Assembly: GCF_035984545.1 (NCBI RefSeq)
Contig: NZ_JAXCHP010000002.1
Location: forward strand, 53,590-117,589
Length of the DNA: 64,000 bases
Direction: 5' to 3'
DNA from: Cryobacterium sp. GrIS_2_6
GTDB lineage: Bacteria > Actinomycetota > Actinomycetes > Actinomycetales > Microbacteriaceae
The notes under the pieces were generated by a model, which had not been told where the DNA came from, made no database searches, and worked only from the letters and a program-made list of their open reading frames with translations. Numbering within the stretch: the stretch's first letter is position 1; the number at the start of each line of letters is the position of its first letter. Positions 49,657-59,546 of this stretch are shown here, one piece after another. The position numbers and the translations under genes are program-made.

Positions 49657-51246
49657 ATGTGCAGTCCTCTAGTCGACCCGCTGGGTTGCTTGGGCGAAGG
49701 TGCGAGCGGCATTATCTCCAAGGCGTCGAATGACGCCGTTCAGGAACTAACCAACCAAGTTCTCGAGGGCTTCGGGAAGGTCATGGCCACGATCGGAACG
49801 ATGTGGGTGTCCGTTCCGACCCCTGTACTCACTGCCGGCAATGCCACGAACAAGGCGCTGAGCGCGCCTCCTGGCTCGGACGCGTTCACGACGATTCTGA
49901 GCTACGTGACCTACATCGGGTTGGCCCTCGCGGTGCTTTCAATCATCGCCCTCGGGGCGTTGATCGCGTTGCGCAGCCGCCGCGGTGAAGGCATGCGCAG
50001 CGTGGGCACACTCGGCATCATCTTCATTGCCATCATGCTCATTTCGGGTGCGTCCGCGCTTGTTGGCGGGCTGCTCGGCGCGACGGCCCCGGGAGGGTCA
50101 TCGTCGGCGGTCGGTTTCCTGCAAAATTCTCTCTGGTACTACGTGGGGGCACTCGCAGTGCTGTCAGTGATCATCGGCGGCATCCGCATGGCCTGGGAGC
50201 AGCGCGCACAGCCGGGCAAAGATCTACTGCAATCGCTCATTACCCTCATCGTCGTATCGGGCACAGGATTAGCGGTCATCACCCTCGCTGTTACCGCGGC
50301 CGACGCGTTCTCGATCTGGATTCTCGACGGTGCAACGAATTGCAGCGTCTCGGACTCTGGCGACTCAACCTGCTTTGGAACAAATCTGGCCAAAATGCTC
50401 TCCATCGGAACGGCGGTCAGTCCCGGTGTGGGACTGATCGGGACGCTGATTCTCGCGTCCCTCGCGCTGCTGATGACCTACGTGCAGGTTGCGCTGATGG
50501 TCGTCCGCGGTGGTCTGCTCGTCATCCTCGCGGGCGTACTTCCCGTGACGGCGAGCTTCACGAACACTCAGACGGGCAAGCAGTGGTTTGGCAAGGTGAT
50601 TGGCTGGACGATTGCGTTCATCCTCTACAAGCCCGCCGCAGCGCTGATCTATGCGGCCGCGTTCCAACTCATCAGTTCTGACGCGTTCACCAAAGACGGT
50701 CAGGGCTTGTGGTCGATCCTCACGGGTTTGGCGTTGATGATGATGGCCCTCATCGCGTTGCCGGCGCTGCTGAAATTCGTGGCCCCGATGACGGGCGCCG
50801 TGAACGGCGGCGGAAACGCTGGGATGGCTCTCGCTGCAGCTGGAGGTGGAGCAGTCGGAGAAATGGCATCCGGGGCCGTGAAGCGGGCAGGTAGCGCGTC
50901 CTCGCAGTCCAGCGGTCGCAGCGAGAGCCCGCCCAGTGGCGCGGGTGGAGGCGGAGCCAAAACCGCTAGTCCCTCCCCTTCGCCAGCTGGTGCGAGCAGT
51001 GGAGGCGGCGGAAGCGCGGCTTCCGCGAACGGTGCGGGGGCCGGAGCTGGTGCTGCGGCCAGAGGCGGAGCGTCCGCTGGTGCTGGCGGTGCGGGCGCTA
51101 GCGGTGCTTCGGCCGCGGCTGGTCCTGCCGCGCCGATCGTGATGGGCGCACAGATTGCGGGCAGCACTGCCAAGGCGGCATCCAGTGCCGCGAGAGGCGC
51201 CGTGCAGGGCGCTACCGATGATTCGTACGGCCCTAGCGGCTCGTAG
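49657..51246 (+). CDS. Polytopic TrbL/VirB6-like channel protein
   Basis: The 529-residue product starts MCSPLVDPLGCLGEGASGII. It has about eight membrane helices up to residue ~390 and a long Gly/Ala/Ser-rich low-complexity tail (residues ~395-529). Residues ~78-141 (YIGLALAVLSIIALGALIAL then RSRRGEG and a second helix) are paralogous to the whole VirB2-like protein at 48594. It would form the inner-membrane part of the secretion channel. Confidence 0.82.
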   Translation: MCSPLVDPLGCLGEGASGIISKASNDAVQELTNQVLEGFGKVMATIGTMWVSVPTPVLTAGNATNKALSAPPGSDAFTTILSYVTYIGLALAVLSIIALGALIALRSRRGEGMRSVGTLGIIFIAIMLISGASALVGGLLGATAPGGSSSAVGFLQNSLWYYVGALAVLSVIIGGIRMAWEQRAQPGKDLLQSLITLIVVSGTGLAVITLAVTAADAFSIWILDGATNCSVSDSGDSTCFGTNLAKMLSIGTAVSPGVGLIGTLILASLALLMTYVQVALMVVRGGLLVILAGVLPVTASFTNTQTGKQWFGKVIGWTIAFILYKPAAALIYAAAFQLISSDAFTKDGQGLWSILTGLALMMMALIALPALLKFVAPMTGAVNGGGNAGMALAAAGGGAVGEMASGAVKRAGSASSQSSGRSESPPSGAGGGGAKTASPSPSPAGASSGGGGSAASANGAGAGAGAAARGGASAGAGGAGASGASAAAGPAAPIVMGAQIAGSTAKAASSAARGAVQGATDDSYGPSGS

Positions 51247-51260
51247 TAGGAGGTTCACTG

Positions 51261-52760
51261 ATGACAAGCGAAAGCGCACCGCGTAGCTACGGGAACTGGA
51301 CGAAACCGAAAACCGCGGGCCTGTTGGGTCTGAGCGCGATCGGCACCACCATTCTGTTCGTGGGGACAGGTTTCGCCGTTGTGATCACAATGGCGTCGAA
51401 CATTCTCAACGGCGTGTTGACCGCCGCGATGTTCGCCTTGTTCCTGCTGACTGTGGCGGTCAAGGACAAGCACGGTCAAAGCATGCTGATGCGCACGGCC
51501 ACACGGGTGGGATGGATGGTTACCAAAAGTCAGGGGACACATCTGTATCGGTCGGGGCCGCTCGGCCGCGCAGACTGGGGCACAGCCCAGCTCCCGGGCT
51601 TGGCCGCCGGTTCACGCCTGACGGAATGGCGTGACAGCTACAACCGGCCCTTCGCGCTCGTCCAGGTGCCCGCGACGTCGGACTACACAGTGGTCGTCGG
51701 GACGGAGCCTGACGGTGCGGCGCTCGTTGACCGTGAACAGGTCGACGTGTGGGTTGCAGAGTGGGGCATGTGGCTGGCGAGCCTCGGCGATGAGCCAGGC
51801 ATCGAAGCGGTCTCGGTCACGATCGAGACAGCCCCCGACACGGGAACCCGGTTGCGCCGTGAGGTCACGAGTCGGATAGACCCGAATGCACCGGAATTCG
51901 CCAAGAGCATTCTCAACGAGCTGGTGGAGCAGTATCCGGCCGGCTCGGCAACGATCAAGGCGTTTGTGGCCATCACGTTCAACGCTGCAGCTCGTATGGG
52001 CGGTAAAAAACGCACCGCTGATGAGATGGGCCGGGAGCTGGCTTCGCGTCTTCCTGGGCTCACTCAAGGCCTGTCTGCCACGGGCGCTGGAGCGACGCAC
52101 CCGCTGAGCGCACAAGAATTGTGCGAGGTCATCCGGGTCGCTTACGACCCGGCTGCAGCTCGCCTCATCGACGACGCGAACGCGGCGGGTGAGCCGCCAG
52201 AGCTCTATTGGCCAGAAGTTGGCCCGACCGCCCATCAAGCGAACTGGGACACCTACCGGCACGACTCCGCTGTCTCAGTGACGTGGATGATGAGCGGCGC
52301 CCCGCGCGGCAACGTCCCCTCGAGTATCCTGGCCCGTTTGCTCGCACCTCACCGCGACGTAGCCCGCAAGCGGGTCACTCTGCTCTACCGGCCGATCGAC
52401 GCAGCGAAGGCCGCGGCGATCGTCGAGGCAGACGTGAGGGCGTCGACGTTCAACTTGCAGTCCTCGGACAAGCCGACCGCACGGAGCATGACCGCAACGC
52501 GGGCAGCCCTCGCCACGGCCCAGGAAGAAGCCTCCGGTGCGGGCCTGGTCAACTTCGGGATGCTCGTCACCGCCACGGTGACGGACGCCGCTCACGCGGC
52601 TGACGCGAAAGCCGCGATCGATAATCTATCCGCCACCGCACGGTTGCGTCTGCGCGTCGTTCATGGTTCGCAAGACTCCGCTTTCGCTGCGGCACTTCCG
52701 CTTGGTCTGGTACTGCCCAGACACCTCCGTGTCCCGTCCGAAGTAAGGGAGCAGCTGTAA
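51261..52760 (+). CDS. SCO6880-like conjugation protein
   Basis: The 499-residue product has two N-terminal membrane helices (LLGLSAIGTTILFVGTGFAV and the next), as in PrgI/TcpE, followed by a large cytoplasmic domain (TEWRDSYNRPFALVQVPATS, ELASRLPGLTQGL, WMMSGAPRGNVPSSILARLL). This matches the SCO6880 group, which accompanies VirB4-like ATPases in actinobacterial type IV systems. Its stop overlaps the next start (TAATG). Confidence 0.87.
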   Translation: MTSESAPRSYGNWTKPKTAGLLGLSAIGTTILFVGTGFAVVITMASNILNGVLTAAMFALFLLTVAVKDKHGQSMLMRTATRVGWMVTKSQGTHLYRSGPLGRADWGTAQLPGLAAGSRLTEWRDSYNRPFALVQVPATSDYTVVVGTEPDGAALVDREQVDVWVAEWGMWLASLGDEPGIEAVSVTIETAPDTGTRLRREVTSRIDPNAPEFAKSILNELVEQYPAGSATIKAFVAITFNAAARMGGKKRTADEMGRELASRLPGLTQGLSATGAGATHPLSAQELCEVIRVAYDPAAARLIDDANAAGEPPELYWPEVGPTAHQANWDTYRHDSAVSVTWMMSGAPRGNVPSSILARLLAPHRDVARKRVTLLYRPIDAAKAAAIVEADVRASTFNLQSSDKPTARSMTATRAALATAQEEASGAGLVNFGMLVTATVTDAAHAADAKAAIDNLSATARLRLRVVHGSQDSAFAAALPLGLVLPRHLRVPSEVREQL

Positions 52761-54430
52761 TGCCAGCGATCGATCCCACCCGCCGGAACGCCGCCAGGTC
52801 GAAGCCTCGGAAGCTAGCCCAGCCCAAGAAAACGAGAGCTGACCTGGCTGCTGCGAAGAAGCCGTCGATCAAGCGTCCGGGCCCGCGCGGCTGGCTCGGC
52901 CGCGGCCGCGGCGAGGCGAACGTTATCCAGCCCGCCGACGAGTGGCGTGGCACGACAGTTCAGGTGTGCGGAATGCACCCATTCTCGGTCGGTACGGGAA
53001 CGCCGATGATCGGTGTTCCTCTCGGCTTACAGCTCTTCACCGGGGCGACGGTGTGCGCAGACCCGATTTCGTGGTTCCAGGATGCTGGCCTCATCTCCAA
53101 CCCCTCGGTCTTCGTGCTCGGTCTCCCCGGCCTCGGGAAGTCAACGCTGGTGCGCCGTATGGCGGCCGGCGGGGCAGGCCTGGGGAATCTGCCGCTGGTA
53201 TTAGGCGATTTGAAGCCCGACTACGTAGACATGATTCGCGCCTTGGGCGGGCAGGTCATCACCCTCGGCCGCGGTCGCGGACACCTGAACATTCTCGATC
53301 CAGGCGAGGCGACTGCGGCCGCCGAGCGGCTGCGCCGTGCTGGCAAGGAAAAGGAGCGCCAAATGGTGCTCGCCGACGCTCACGGGCGCCGACAGACAAT
53401 GGTGTCCGCTTTGCTGACGATCCTGCGGAAGGAACCACCATCTGCGCGTGAAGAGTCGATTATCGACCGCGCCCTCACCGTGCTCGACGAACGCAACGAG
53501 GGCGTCCCCGTGCTGGGCGATCTGCTACGCGTCATCCAAGAGGCGCCCTCTGAGGTTCGGGCTGTGGCCCTGGACCGCGGCGACGATGAGCAGTACAAGC
53601 GAATCACGGAAGAGTTGGAAGCTTCACTCATCAGCCTCACCACCGGCGGCCGTCTAGGCGAAGTCTTCTCCCACCACACCGACGTGCCCATGAGGCGGGA
53701 CCTTCCCGTCGTCTACGACGTGTCCTCGATCGATGATTCCGACACCGATATGCAGGCCGCGATCCTCCTGGCCTGCTGGTCGGCAGGATTTGGAACGGTC
53801 AACATCGCGAACGCTTTAGCGGATGCCGGCTTGGAACCACGCCGGCACTACCTGGTCGTGCTCGACGAGCTGTGGCGGGCGCTGCGCGCCGGCCAGGGCA
53901 TGGTCGACCGTGTGGACGCGCTCACCCGGCTCAACCGGCAGCGCGGTGTCGGGCTGGCAATGATTTCACACACAATGAGTGACCTCCTCGCACTCCCCAC
54001 AGAATCGGAACGGATGAAGGCCCGCGGATTCGTTGAGCGCTCCGGCATGGTCATCGCCGGAGGCCTCCCCGGCGCTGAAATGCCCATGCTCACCAGCGCG
54101 GTACCGCTCTCCCGCGCCGAACAGGAACTGCTCACATCATGGCAAGACCCCGGCGCCTGGGACTCCGGATCAGGCCGCGAGTCCGAACCTCCCGGCCGCG
54201 GCAAATTCCTCATCAAAGTCGGCGGACACCCCGGCATCCCACTCAAAGTCGAACTGATCGAATCTGAACGCGCGATCAACGACACCAACAAGCTCTGGCA
54301 CGCTCAGGCACCTTTCCCAGAGCCAGACGAATCAAACCCCGTCATCGGACTCGAAGACGCGGCGAAGGTCGCGCACGAGTTCGATACAGAAAGTCACAGC
54401 GCCGCGATCGAAGAAGAAGGCGCAGCGTGA
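52760..54430 (+). CDS. VirB4/TraC-like conjugation ATPase
   Basis: The 556-residue product has a basic N-terminus, Walker A VLGLPGLGKSTLVRRMAAGG (residues ~114-133), Walker B YLVVLDELWRALRAG and the arginine-rich LTRLNRQRGVGLAMISHTMS motif. It powers substrate export and channel assembly. It overlaps the coupling-protein gene by ATGA-type coupling at 54427. Confidence 0.92.
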   Translation: MPAIDPTRRNAARSKPRKLAQPKKTRADLAAAKKPSIKRPGPRGWLGRGRGEANVIQPADEWRGTTVQVCGMHPFSVGTGTPMIGVPLGLQLFTGATVCADPISWFQDAGLISNPSVFVLGLPGLGKSTLVRRMAAGGAGLGNLPLVLGDLKPDYVDMIRALGGQVITLGRGRGHLNILDPGEATAAAERLRRAGKEKERQMVLADAHGRRQTMVSALLTILRKEPPSAREESIIDRALTVLDERNEGVPVLGDLLRVIQEAPSEVRAVALDRGDDEQYKRITEELEASLISLTTGGRLGEVFSHHTDVPMRRDLPVVYDVSSIDDSDTDMQAAILLACWSAGFGTVNIANALADAGLEPRRHYLVVLDELWRALRAGQGMVDRVDALTRLNRQRGVGLAMISHTMSDLLALPTESERMKARGFVERSGMVIAGGLPGAEMPMLTSAVPLSRAEQELLTSWQDPGAWDSGSGRESEPPGRGKFLIKVGGHPGIPLKVELIESERAINDTNKLWHAQAPFPEPDESNPVIGLEDAAKVAHEFDTESHSAAIEEEGAA

Positions 54431-56247
54431 GCGCATCGAACCGGCGGAACCAAAATGGAATCGACGGGCAAACGATCCTCCTGATCGTCGCCCTCGCACT
54501 CGTCACTGTGACGCTGAGCACGATCTGGCTGGCCGTGACGTGGGGATCACAACTGGACGGGGTAAACCCCGGCCTCACATCAGACCCGTTCGTCCTGTTC
54601 TTCGGGCTCCTCCGCGGCAATTTTCGCTGGCCCGCATCCGGCACCTGGATCCTCGTGGGCACACTCGCCGGCGTGGTCGTGCTCGCCGTCCTCCTGGCTG
54701 TGGCCATCACGCGCGCGCGACGTCGACGCAGCAACGTCGACGGGGCGGCCACGCACATGGGCAAGGGCCGTGACCTGCACGCCCTCTCTGCCACCGGCGC
54801 CAAAGCGACAGCGCAGCGCCTCGGCATCACCGACTGGCTCGGCGTGCCCATCGGCATCACCGTGGCGGGTCGGCGGAAACTCTACGGATCCCCTGAGGAT
54901 ATGCACGTGGATATCTGGGGCCCCCGCACCGGAAAATCAACGAGCCGCGCCATTCCCGCCATCTTGTCGGCTCCCGGCGCCGTTCTCACGACCTCGAACA
55001 AGCGCGACGTGCTCGATGCCACCCGCGACGTGCGCGCGGCGAACGGCAGCCACGTGTGGGCCTTCGACCCGCAACGCATCGCGCTCGAGGAACCAACCTG
55101 GTGGTGGAACCCCCTCAGCTACGTCACCGACGACGTGAAGGCAGCGAAGTTGGCCGAACACTTCGCCACCGGTTCCCGTGCCGGCGACGCACGCGCCGAC
55201 CCCTATTTCGACAACGCCGGCCAAGACCTCCTGGCCGGCTTCCTCCTCGCCGCCGCCGTCGAAGGACTCTCGATCACGAAGGTATTCACCTGGACGACAA
55301 CACCGGGCGATGAGGCACCCGTCGATATCCTGCGTGCCCACGGATACGACCAAATGGCCGACGCCGTCGATGGCCAGGTCAACGGTGAGGCCCGCCGACG
55401 CGACAGCGTATACGGCACCGCAGCACAGATGGCATCGTGCCTGAAGGTCCGCGCGATCGCGCAGTGGGTGACCCCGTTGGGCGGCAACATGGCCTCCGAT
55501 CGACGACCCCAGTTCGACCCACACACATTCGTGCGCAGCAACGACACCCTGTACAGCCTGTCGAAGGAAGGCAAGGGCACCGCCGGGCCGCTCGTCACCG
55601 CGCTCACCGCGGCAACCGTCGAAGCCGCCGAAGAACTGGCCACCACACAGCCAGGCGGACGTCTCACGACGCCCCTGCTCGGCGTTCTCGACGAAGCGGC
55701 AAACGTGTGCCGCTGGCACGGCCTCCCCGACTTGTACTCGCACTACGGCTCGCGCGGAATAATCCTGATGACCATTCTGCAATCGTGGTCACAGGGCGTT
55801 GAAGTGTGGGGACGGGACGGCATGCGCAAGCTCTGGTCGGCATCCAACATCGCCGTCTACGGTGGCGGTGTGAAGGAGCCGGAATTCCTGGGCGAGCTAT
55901 CCCAGCTGATCGGCGACTACGACAAACACACACTCTCCACAAGCGTCGGCCGCGGCCAACGGTCAACCTCTCACCAAGTGCAGCGCGAGCGCACGTTGGA
56001 CGTCGCGGATCTCGGAGCAATGCCGCGCGGCCGCGCTGTCGTCTTTGCCTCAGGCGCCCCCGCCACATTGATCGAAACCGTGCCCTGGATGAAAGGACCA
56101 CACGCTGACGCCGTGCGGGCCTCCATTGCTGCGCACGACCCCGCCAGCCGCCCCCTCGCCGCTACACCACCGGAGCGCCGGCTGCTACCGGACGGTGGCG
56201 CCCAAGCGTGGTTGGACGCCGCTCCGAGACAGGAGGACGAGCTGTGA
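54427..56247 (+). CDS. TraG/VirD4-type coupling protein
   Basis: The 606-residue product starts at GTG 54427, has two membrane helices (LLIVALALVTVTLSTIWLAV; ILVGTLAGVVVLAVLLAVAI), Walker A DIWGPRTGKSTSRAIPAIL, the TSNKRD segment, Walker B TPLLGVLDEAANVCRWHGLP and the ILMTILQSWSQG motif. It delivers relaxase-bound DNA and protein substrates to the channel. Confidence 0.94.
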   Translation: MSASNRRNQNGIDGQTILLIVALALVTVTLSTIWLAVTWGSQLDGVNPGLTSDPFVLFFGLLRGNFRWPASGTWILVGTLAGVVVLAVLLAVAITRARRRRSNVDGAATHMGKGRDLHALSATGAKATAQRLGITDWLGVPIGITVAGRRKLYGSPEDMHVDIWGPRTGKSTSRAIPAILSAPGAVLTTSNKRDVLDATRDVRAANGSHVWAFDPQRIALEEPTWWWNPLSYVTDDVKAAKLAEHFATGSRAGDARADPYFDNAGQDLLAGFLLAAAVEGLSITKVFTWTTTPGDEAPVDILRAHGYDQMADAVDGQVNGEARRRDSVYGTAAQMASCLKVRAIAQWVTPLGGNMASDRRPQFDPHTFVRSNDTLYSLSKEGKGTAGPLVTALTAATVEAAEELATTQPGGRLTTPLLGVLDEAANVCRWHGLPDLYSHYGSRGIILMTILQSWSQGVEVWGRDGMRKLWSASNIAVYGGGVKEPEFLGELSQLIGDYDKHTLSTSVGRGQRSTSHQVQRERTLDVADLGAMPRGRAVVFASGAPATLIETVPWMKGPHADAVRASIAAHDPASRPLAATPPERRLLPDGGAQAWLDAAPRQEDEL

Positions 56248-56660
56248 GCGAATTTGATGATTTCCGCGAGGACGAGAATGCCAACGAAACTGAGCCGGCA
56301 GAGGAGACCCCCCAGTTGTTCTACGGCTCGTCTGACGAGTTCGTGCGAGAACGCCTCATCCACATGTACGCCCGTCGCGTCGGGCCCGGTAACGCTAGTT
56401 TCCGGTGGGCGGCCGACTGGTGGAACTACCCGGAAGCATTGGCACGGATCGACGCTCTCTGGCGCGCGTGGGAGCACCTAAGACTCGACGCCGCAACCGG
56501 CTCAAGTGTCTGGTGGATCGAGCACGCCGATCACCACATGCCCATCCTGATGAGTACCGAAGGGCCATTCGCGAAGTCGGAGGACGCGAACAAGGCGGGC
56601 GAGCCTCTGCCCTACACCGTGCCGCCCGCGGGTCTCTTCCCCGATATGCGCCTCGGCTGA
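56244..56660 (+). CDS. DUF4913 family protein
   Basis: GTG 56244 overlaps the traG stop (GTGA). The 138-residue product has an acidic N-terminus and the DUF4913 core (FVRERLIHMYARRV, FRWAADWWNYPEALARIDAL, WWIEHADHHMPILMSTEGPF). This family regularly closes actinobacterial transfer operons; its role is unknown. Confidence 0.88.
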   Translation: MSEFDDFREDENANETEPAEETPQLFYGSSDEFVRERLIHMYARRVGPGNASFRWAADWWNYPEALARIDALWRAWEHLRLDAATGSSVWWIEHADHHMPILMSTEGPFAKSEDANKAGEPLPYTVPPAGLFPDMRLG

Positions 56661-56714
56661 CCTCTACTCAGCCTCAATTCGACGCTCGAATCTGGGGCCG
56701 GCTGCGGCGGCGGA

Positions 56715-56750
56715 CGAAGAAGGGGCCGCACATGTGCGGCCCCTTCTTCG
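56715..56750. terminator. Terminator of the transfer operon
   Basis: CGAAGAAGGGGCCGCA and its complement form a perfect palindrome of 36 bases centred on CATG. It terminates the rightward operon and may also serve the leftward module B operon, whose last stop is at 56757. Confidence 0.88.
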
Positions 56751-56756
56751 TTGTGC

Positions 56757-56969
56757 TCAGTTCAACAGCTCGACCTCGTACGTCTTCCTCAGCAGCGAGT
56801 CGCGCGGGTGCCCGCCAACGTCGCTCCATACCTTGATGAACTTGCCCTCTTCGTCGACGTAGTTCACTTCAACGTTCTCCCAATTGGGAAGTTTGTTCCC
56901 TTTCACGTACAAGTTCACGCGATCACCTTCCCGAAGCCGAGACCAGTCCGCTACGAAGTTCAGCCTCAT
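56757..56969 (-). CDS. Small protein at the end of module B
   Basis: ATG 56969 overlaps the stop of the coiled-coil gene. The 70-residue product is a small beta-rich, charged protein (MRLNFVADWSRLREGDRVNL, then NVEVNYVDEEGKFIKVWSD), perhaps an SH3-like barrel. There is no counterpart in module A. Confidence 0.6.
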   Translation of the reverse strand: MRLNFVADWSRLREGDRVNLYVKGNKLPNWENVEVNYVDEEGKFIKVWSDVGGHPRDSLLRKTYEVELLN

Positions 56970-57883
56970 CGGGATAGCCCTCCTCGGGCGCGCTGCGGCA
57001 CAGCGCTCTTGCTTTTGTTGCGGACCTTGGCAGCCTTGCCTGTCGTCGATGCGATTGCCTCGCGTGGATGCTTAGCGTTCTCCCCGTCAGCGAGGATGCG
57101 CGCCGCGATCGTTGCCTGTGCGATGCCTTTGCTCTCCAGGCTGCTCGCGAATCTTTCACGACGTTCGGAGCTGTCGTACTGCTGCGCTCCCTGGTCGTTC
57201 TCGGCGGCGCCGACCCGGTCTAGGTCGGCCGCCGTTCGCGCTGCTGGGCTGTCAAGCGATTCGCCGGCCTGTCTCCAGTCGGCGTCGCGCCGGGAAAATT
57301 CGCTCGCGTCTGCAATGTCGGCTCCATCGAAATCACCGGTGTTCCAGTCCTTTGCGGCCCACTCCTGAGCCTCGCGCTCGTGCCGGTCGATCTGGGCAAG
57401 GAGCATCTGACTGGCGGTGAGTTCTTTTCCCGCCTTCGAACGCTCGGATGCCGCATCTGCACGGTCCCGTTCTGCCTGCGCCAGGGCCGCGGCGACGGCG
57501 TCGGCGTCGGCTCCTGGTGCGTCGGCGTCGATTCCGTAGCGCGTCTGAACCTCGCTCTTGATTCTGTCGGCGGCGTTCCTGGCCCGGTCATCGAAGTCGC
57601 GCCAGGCGGTCGCGGTTTCGTGCACGTCGGCTATGTTCTGCGGGCTCGCCTGGTTCCACCATTCGGCCTGCTCCACGGGTGCGAGGCTTGCCCGGGCGGC
57701 TCCACGCTCGGCCTCGAACCGTGTTGAGAGTTCGCGGGCTTCCTGCACCGCATCAGCCTCGCGCTGGCGTGCGGTCTGTTCCCGCAACCGGGAGATGCGT
57801 TCTCCGAACTGTGAAGCGATGGTGAGTGCGACACGCAACGAGTCGTCGAACGTCTCGCCTACACCGTCTGTTTCCTCGGCCAT
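56966..57883 (-). CDS. Coiled-coil mobilisation-module protein, copy B
   Basis: ATG 57883 aligns with the start of copy A and gives 305 residues. Blocks shared with 19567: VALTIASQFGERISRLREQ, ARASLAPVEQAEWWNQAS, RYGIDAD, RRERFASSLESKGI and the C-terminus RARGGLSR. The centre (residues 120-220) is more divergent. It follows the relaxase by 13 bases. Confidence 0.75.
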   Translation of the reverse strand: MAEETDGVGETFDDSLRVALTIASQFGERISRLREQTARQREADAVQEARELSTRFEAERGAARASLAPVEQAEWWNQASPQNIADVHETATAWRDFDDRARNAADRIKSEVQTRYGIDADAPGADADAVAAALAQAERDRADAASERSKAGKELTASQMLLAQIDRHEREAQEWAAKDWNTGDFDGADIADASEFSRRDADWRQAGESLDSPAARTAADLDRVGAAENDQGAQQYDSSERRERFASSLESKGIAQATIAARILADGENAKHPREAIASTTGKAAKVRNKSKSAVPQRARGGLSR

Positions 57884-57896
57884 AGTCCTACTCCTT

Positions 57897-59546
57897 CTAC
57901 TCTCTGCCCCGGCCGTCACGCTCACGAGGCGTGGCTGGTGTCTTGGGCTTGCTGGAATGCAACGTGTTCGGCACTGGCGAGCCGCTTCCGGGTGCTGCCA
58001 GTCCCTCGGTGGCACGACGCATGACATCAGGGACCGCAGTCGTTTGCGTACGTGAAGCGGGATGAGCGTCCGTGCTCGGAACCGCGGGCAGACGTTCGCT
58101 GACCGCCGCGAACTGGTTGCGCATCATCGCCGTGACTTGCTCCGCCCGGCGGGCGTCACCGACCGCGGTGTGCATATCGAGGATCGCGACGGACATCCGA
58201 CCGAGCTGGCGGAGCATGATGGCCTGGGCCATGCTCTCCTGGCCGCCGGCTACCGCCGCCGCCTGCATGAGGATCATCGCCGCGTTCGCACCTGAACCCA
58301 GATGCACGGGCTTGGGCCGTGACTGGTGTGCTCGAAGGTGAGCCGACCTGGCTAGCTCTCGCGAGGCCTGGGCGAGGGGCCCTGGTGTCACCTCAACGCG
58401 CTGCGACCACGCAGCGAAGACGCCGGAAGTCTCTCGCGCGACGTGGGCCCACGTGGCCCGGTCGGTCACGGGTACGTCGCGCAACTGCTTACGCAGCTGC
58501 CCAATTTCGTCGCTGTACTGCTGCCACATTTCCGGCGCCGGAGTCATCTCTTCTCGGCCCGGCGCAACAGGTCGATACTGCCACGGGTTCTTCGCCGTGG
58601 CCCGCCACTCGTCAACGGCGCCCTGCGCTCCCTCGGGGCTGTCAGGCCATCCCTCGCGAAGGCGCGGCAAGGTCAGGTCACGAGCAAGCCGCCCACCTCC
58701 ATACCAAATCGGTTTCTCACCTGCACGCGGACGGACGGCAACGGAGTAGCCGGCAACGACGTCGTCGCGCCCCGCGGCGTAGCGGGGCCGGATGAGCACT
58801 CCCCCGCGTCGGAGGCGGCGAACAAACTCGCCCTCATCGACCGACGCCGTCGCGGCGGCCCGCACGGTGCGTTCCATCTTGTGAGCGTCGACCTCGACGG
58901 AGTGGGTGCGTGTGGCGCGTTCTCGCTCGGCGGGCTTGACGCCGCGCTCTCCAATTCCTTGGCTACGGCTCTCCAACAGCTCCAGCCCATACTCACGCTC
59001 CAGGTCCCGGCACACGTCCTGAGCCTTCCGAAAATCATTATGCGTGGACGCTTTAGTGCCATCCTCACGAACCAGCGACACAGCGATGTGCACGTGGTCG
59101 TTACCGTTCGTCGACAACCCATGGCGGACAGCCACCCAACGACAAGGCGCTTTACCGCTGGTCTCGGTGAAGCCCATCCGGTTAGCGAAATCCTCTGCGA
59201 TCGCCCCCCACTTCTCATCGGAAAGCTGACCCTCTTCCGCGCGCAGCGAGAGCGAACAGTGCCACACGTCCCCGGCAACACGCTTGCTCGTAACCTCACC
59301 CGTAACCGGGTCTGAGTCCTTCACCGTACGCAACACGTCGACCTCGAACGCGCGCCTCGGAGCGTCAAGGCTCCGAGCAATCAACAGAGCCGAATCGCGA
59401 TCCAGCACGCTGTACCCGTGCTGAGCCATGATCGCGGAATCGCCCGCAACGAGGTGCTGTTCCTCATGTTCGTTCGAACGGCCCCCGCCAGCGAGGTAAA
59501 CCATGAGGCCACCCATCGCGCCGCCCCGGCGAATGTTGGGCATCAT
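57897..59546 (-). CDS. Relaxase/mobilisation nuclease, copy B
   Basis: The 549-residue product (MMPNIRRGGAMGGLMVYLAG) has the same motifs as copy A: WHCSLSLRAEEGQLSDEKWG and HGLSTNGNDHVHIAVSLVRE. The N-terminal 330 residues are much more alike than the C-terminal 200. Its start overlaps the mobC stop (ATGA). Two relaxases in one element imply either two oriT specificities or a fused pair of replicons. Confidence 0.88.
   Translation of the reverse strand: MMPNIRRGGAMGGLMVYLAGGGRSNEHEEQHLVAGDSAIMAQHGYSVLDRDSALLIARSLDAPRRAFEVDVLRTVKDSDPVTGEVTSKRVAGDVWHCSLSLRAEEGQLSDEKWGAIAEDFANRMGFTETSGKAPCRWVAVRHGLSTNGNDHVHIAVSLVREDGTKASTHNDFRKAQDVCRDLEREYGLELLESRSQGIGERGVKPAERERATRTHSVEVDAHKMERTVRAAATASVDEGEFVRRLRRGGVLIRPRYAAGRDDVVAGYSVAVRPRAGEKPIWYGGGRLARDLTLPRLREGWPDSPEGAQGAVDEWRATAKNPWQYRPVAPGREEMTPAPEMWQQYSDEIGQLRKQLRDVPVTDRATWAHVARETSGVFAAWSQRVEVTPGPLAQASRELARSAHLRAHQSRPKPVHLGSGANAAMILMQAAAVAGGQESMAQAIMLRQLGRMSVAILDMHTAVGDARRAEQVTAMMRNQFAAVSERLPAVPSTDAHPASRTQTTAVPDVMRRATEGLAAPGSGSPVPNTLHSSKPKTPATPRERDGRGRE

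Noticed and set aside
50700..51279. Low-complexity region at the end of the VirB6-like gene considered as a repeat element
   Set aside because: It is the coding tail of that protein, rich in Gly, Ala and Ser codons, in frame to the stop.
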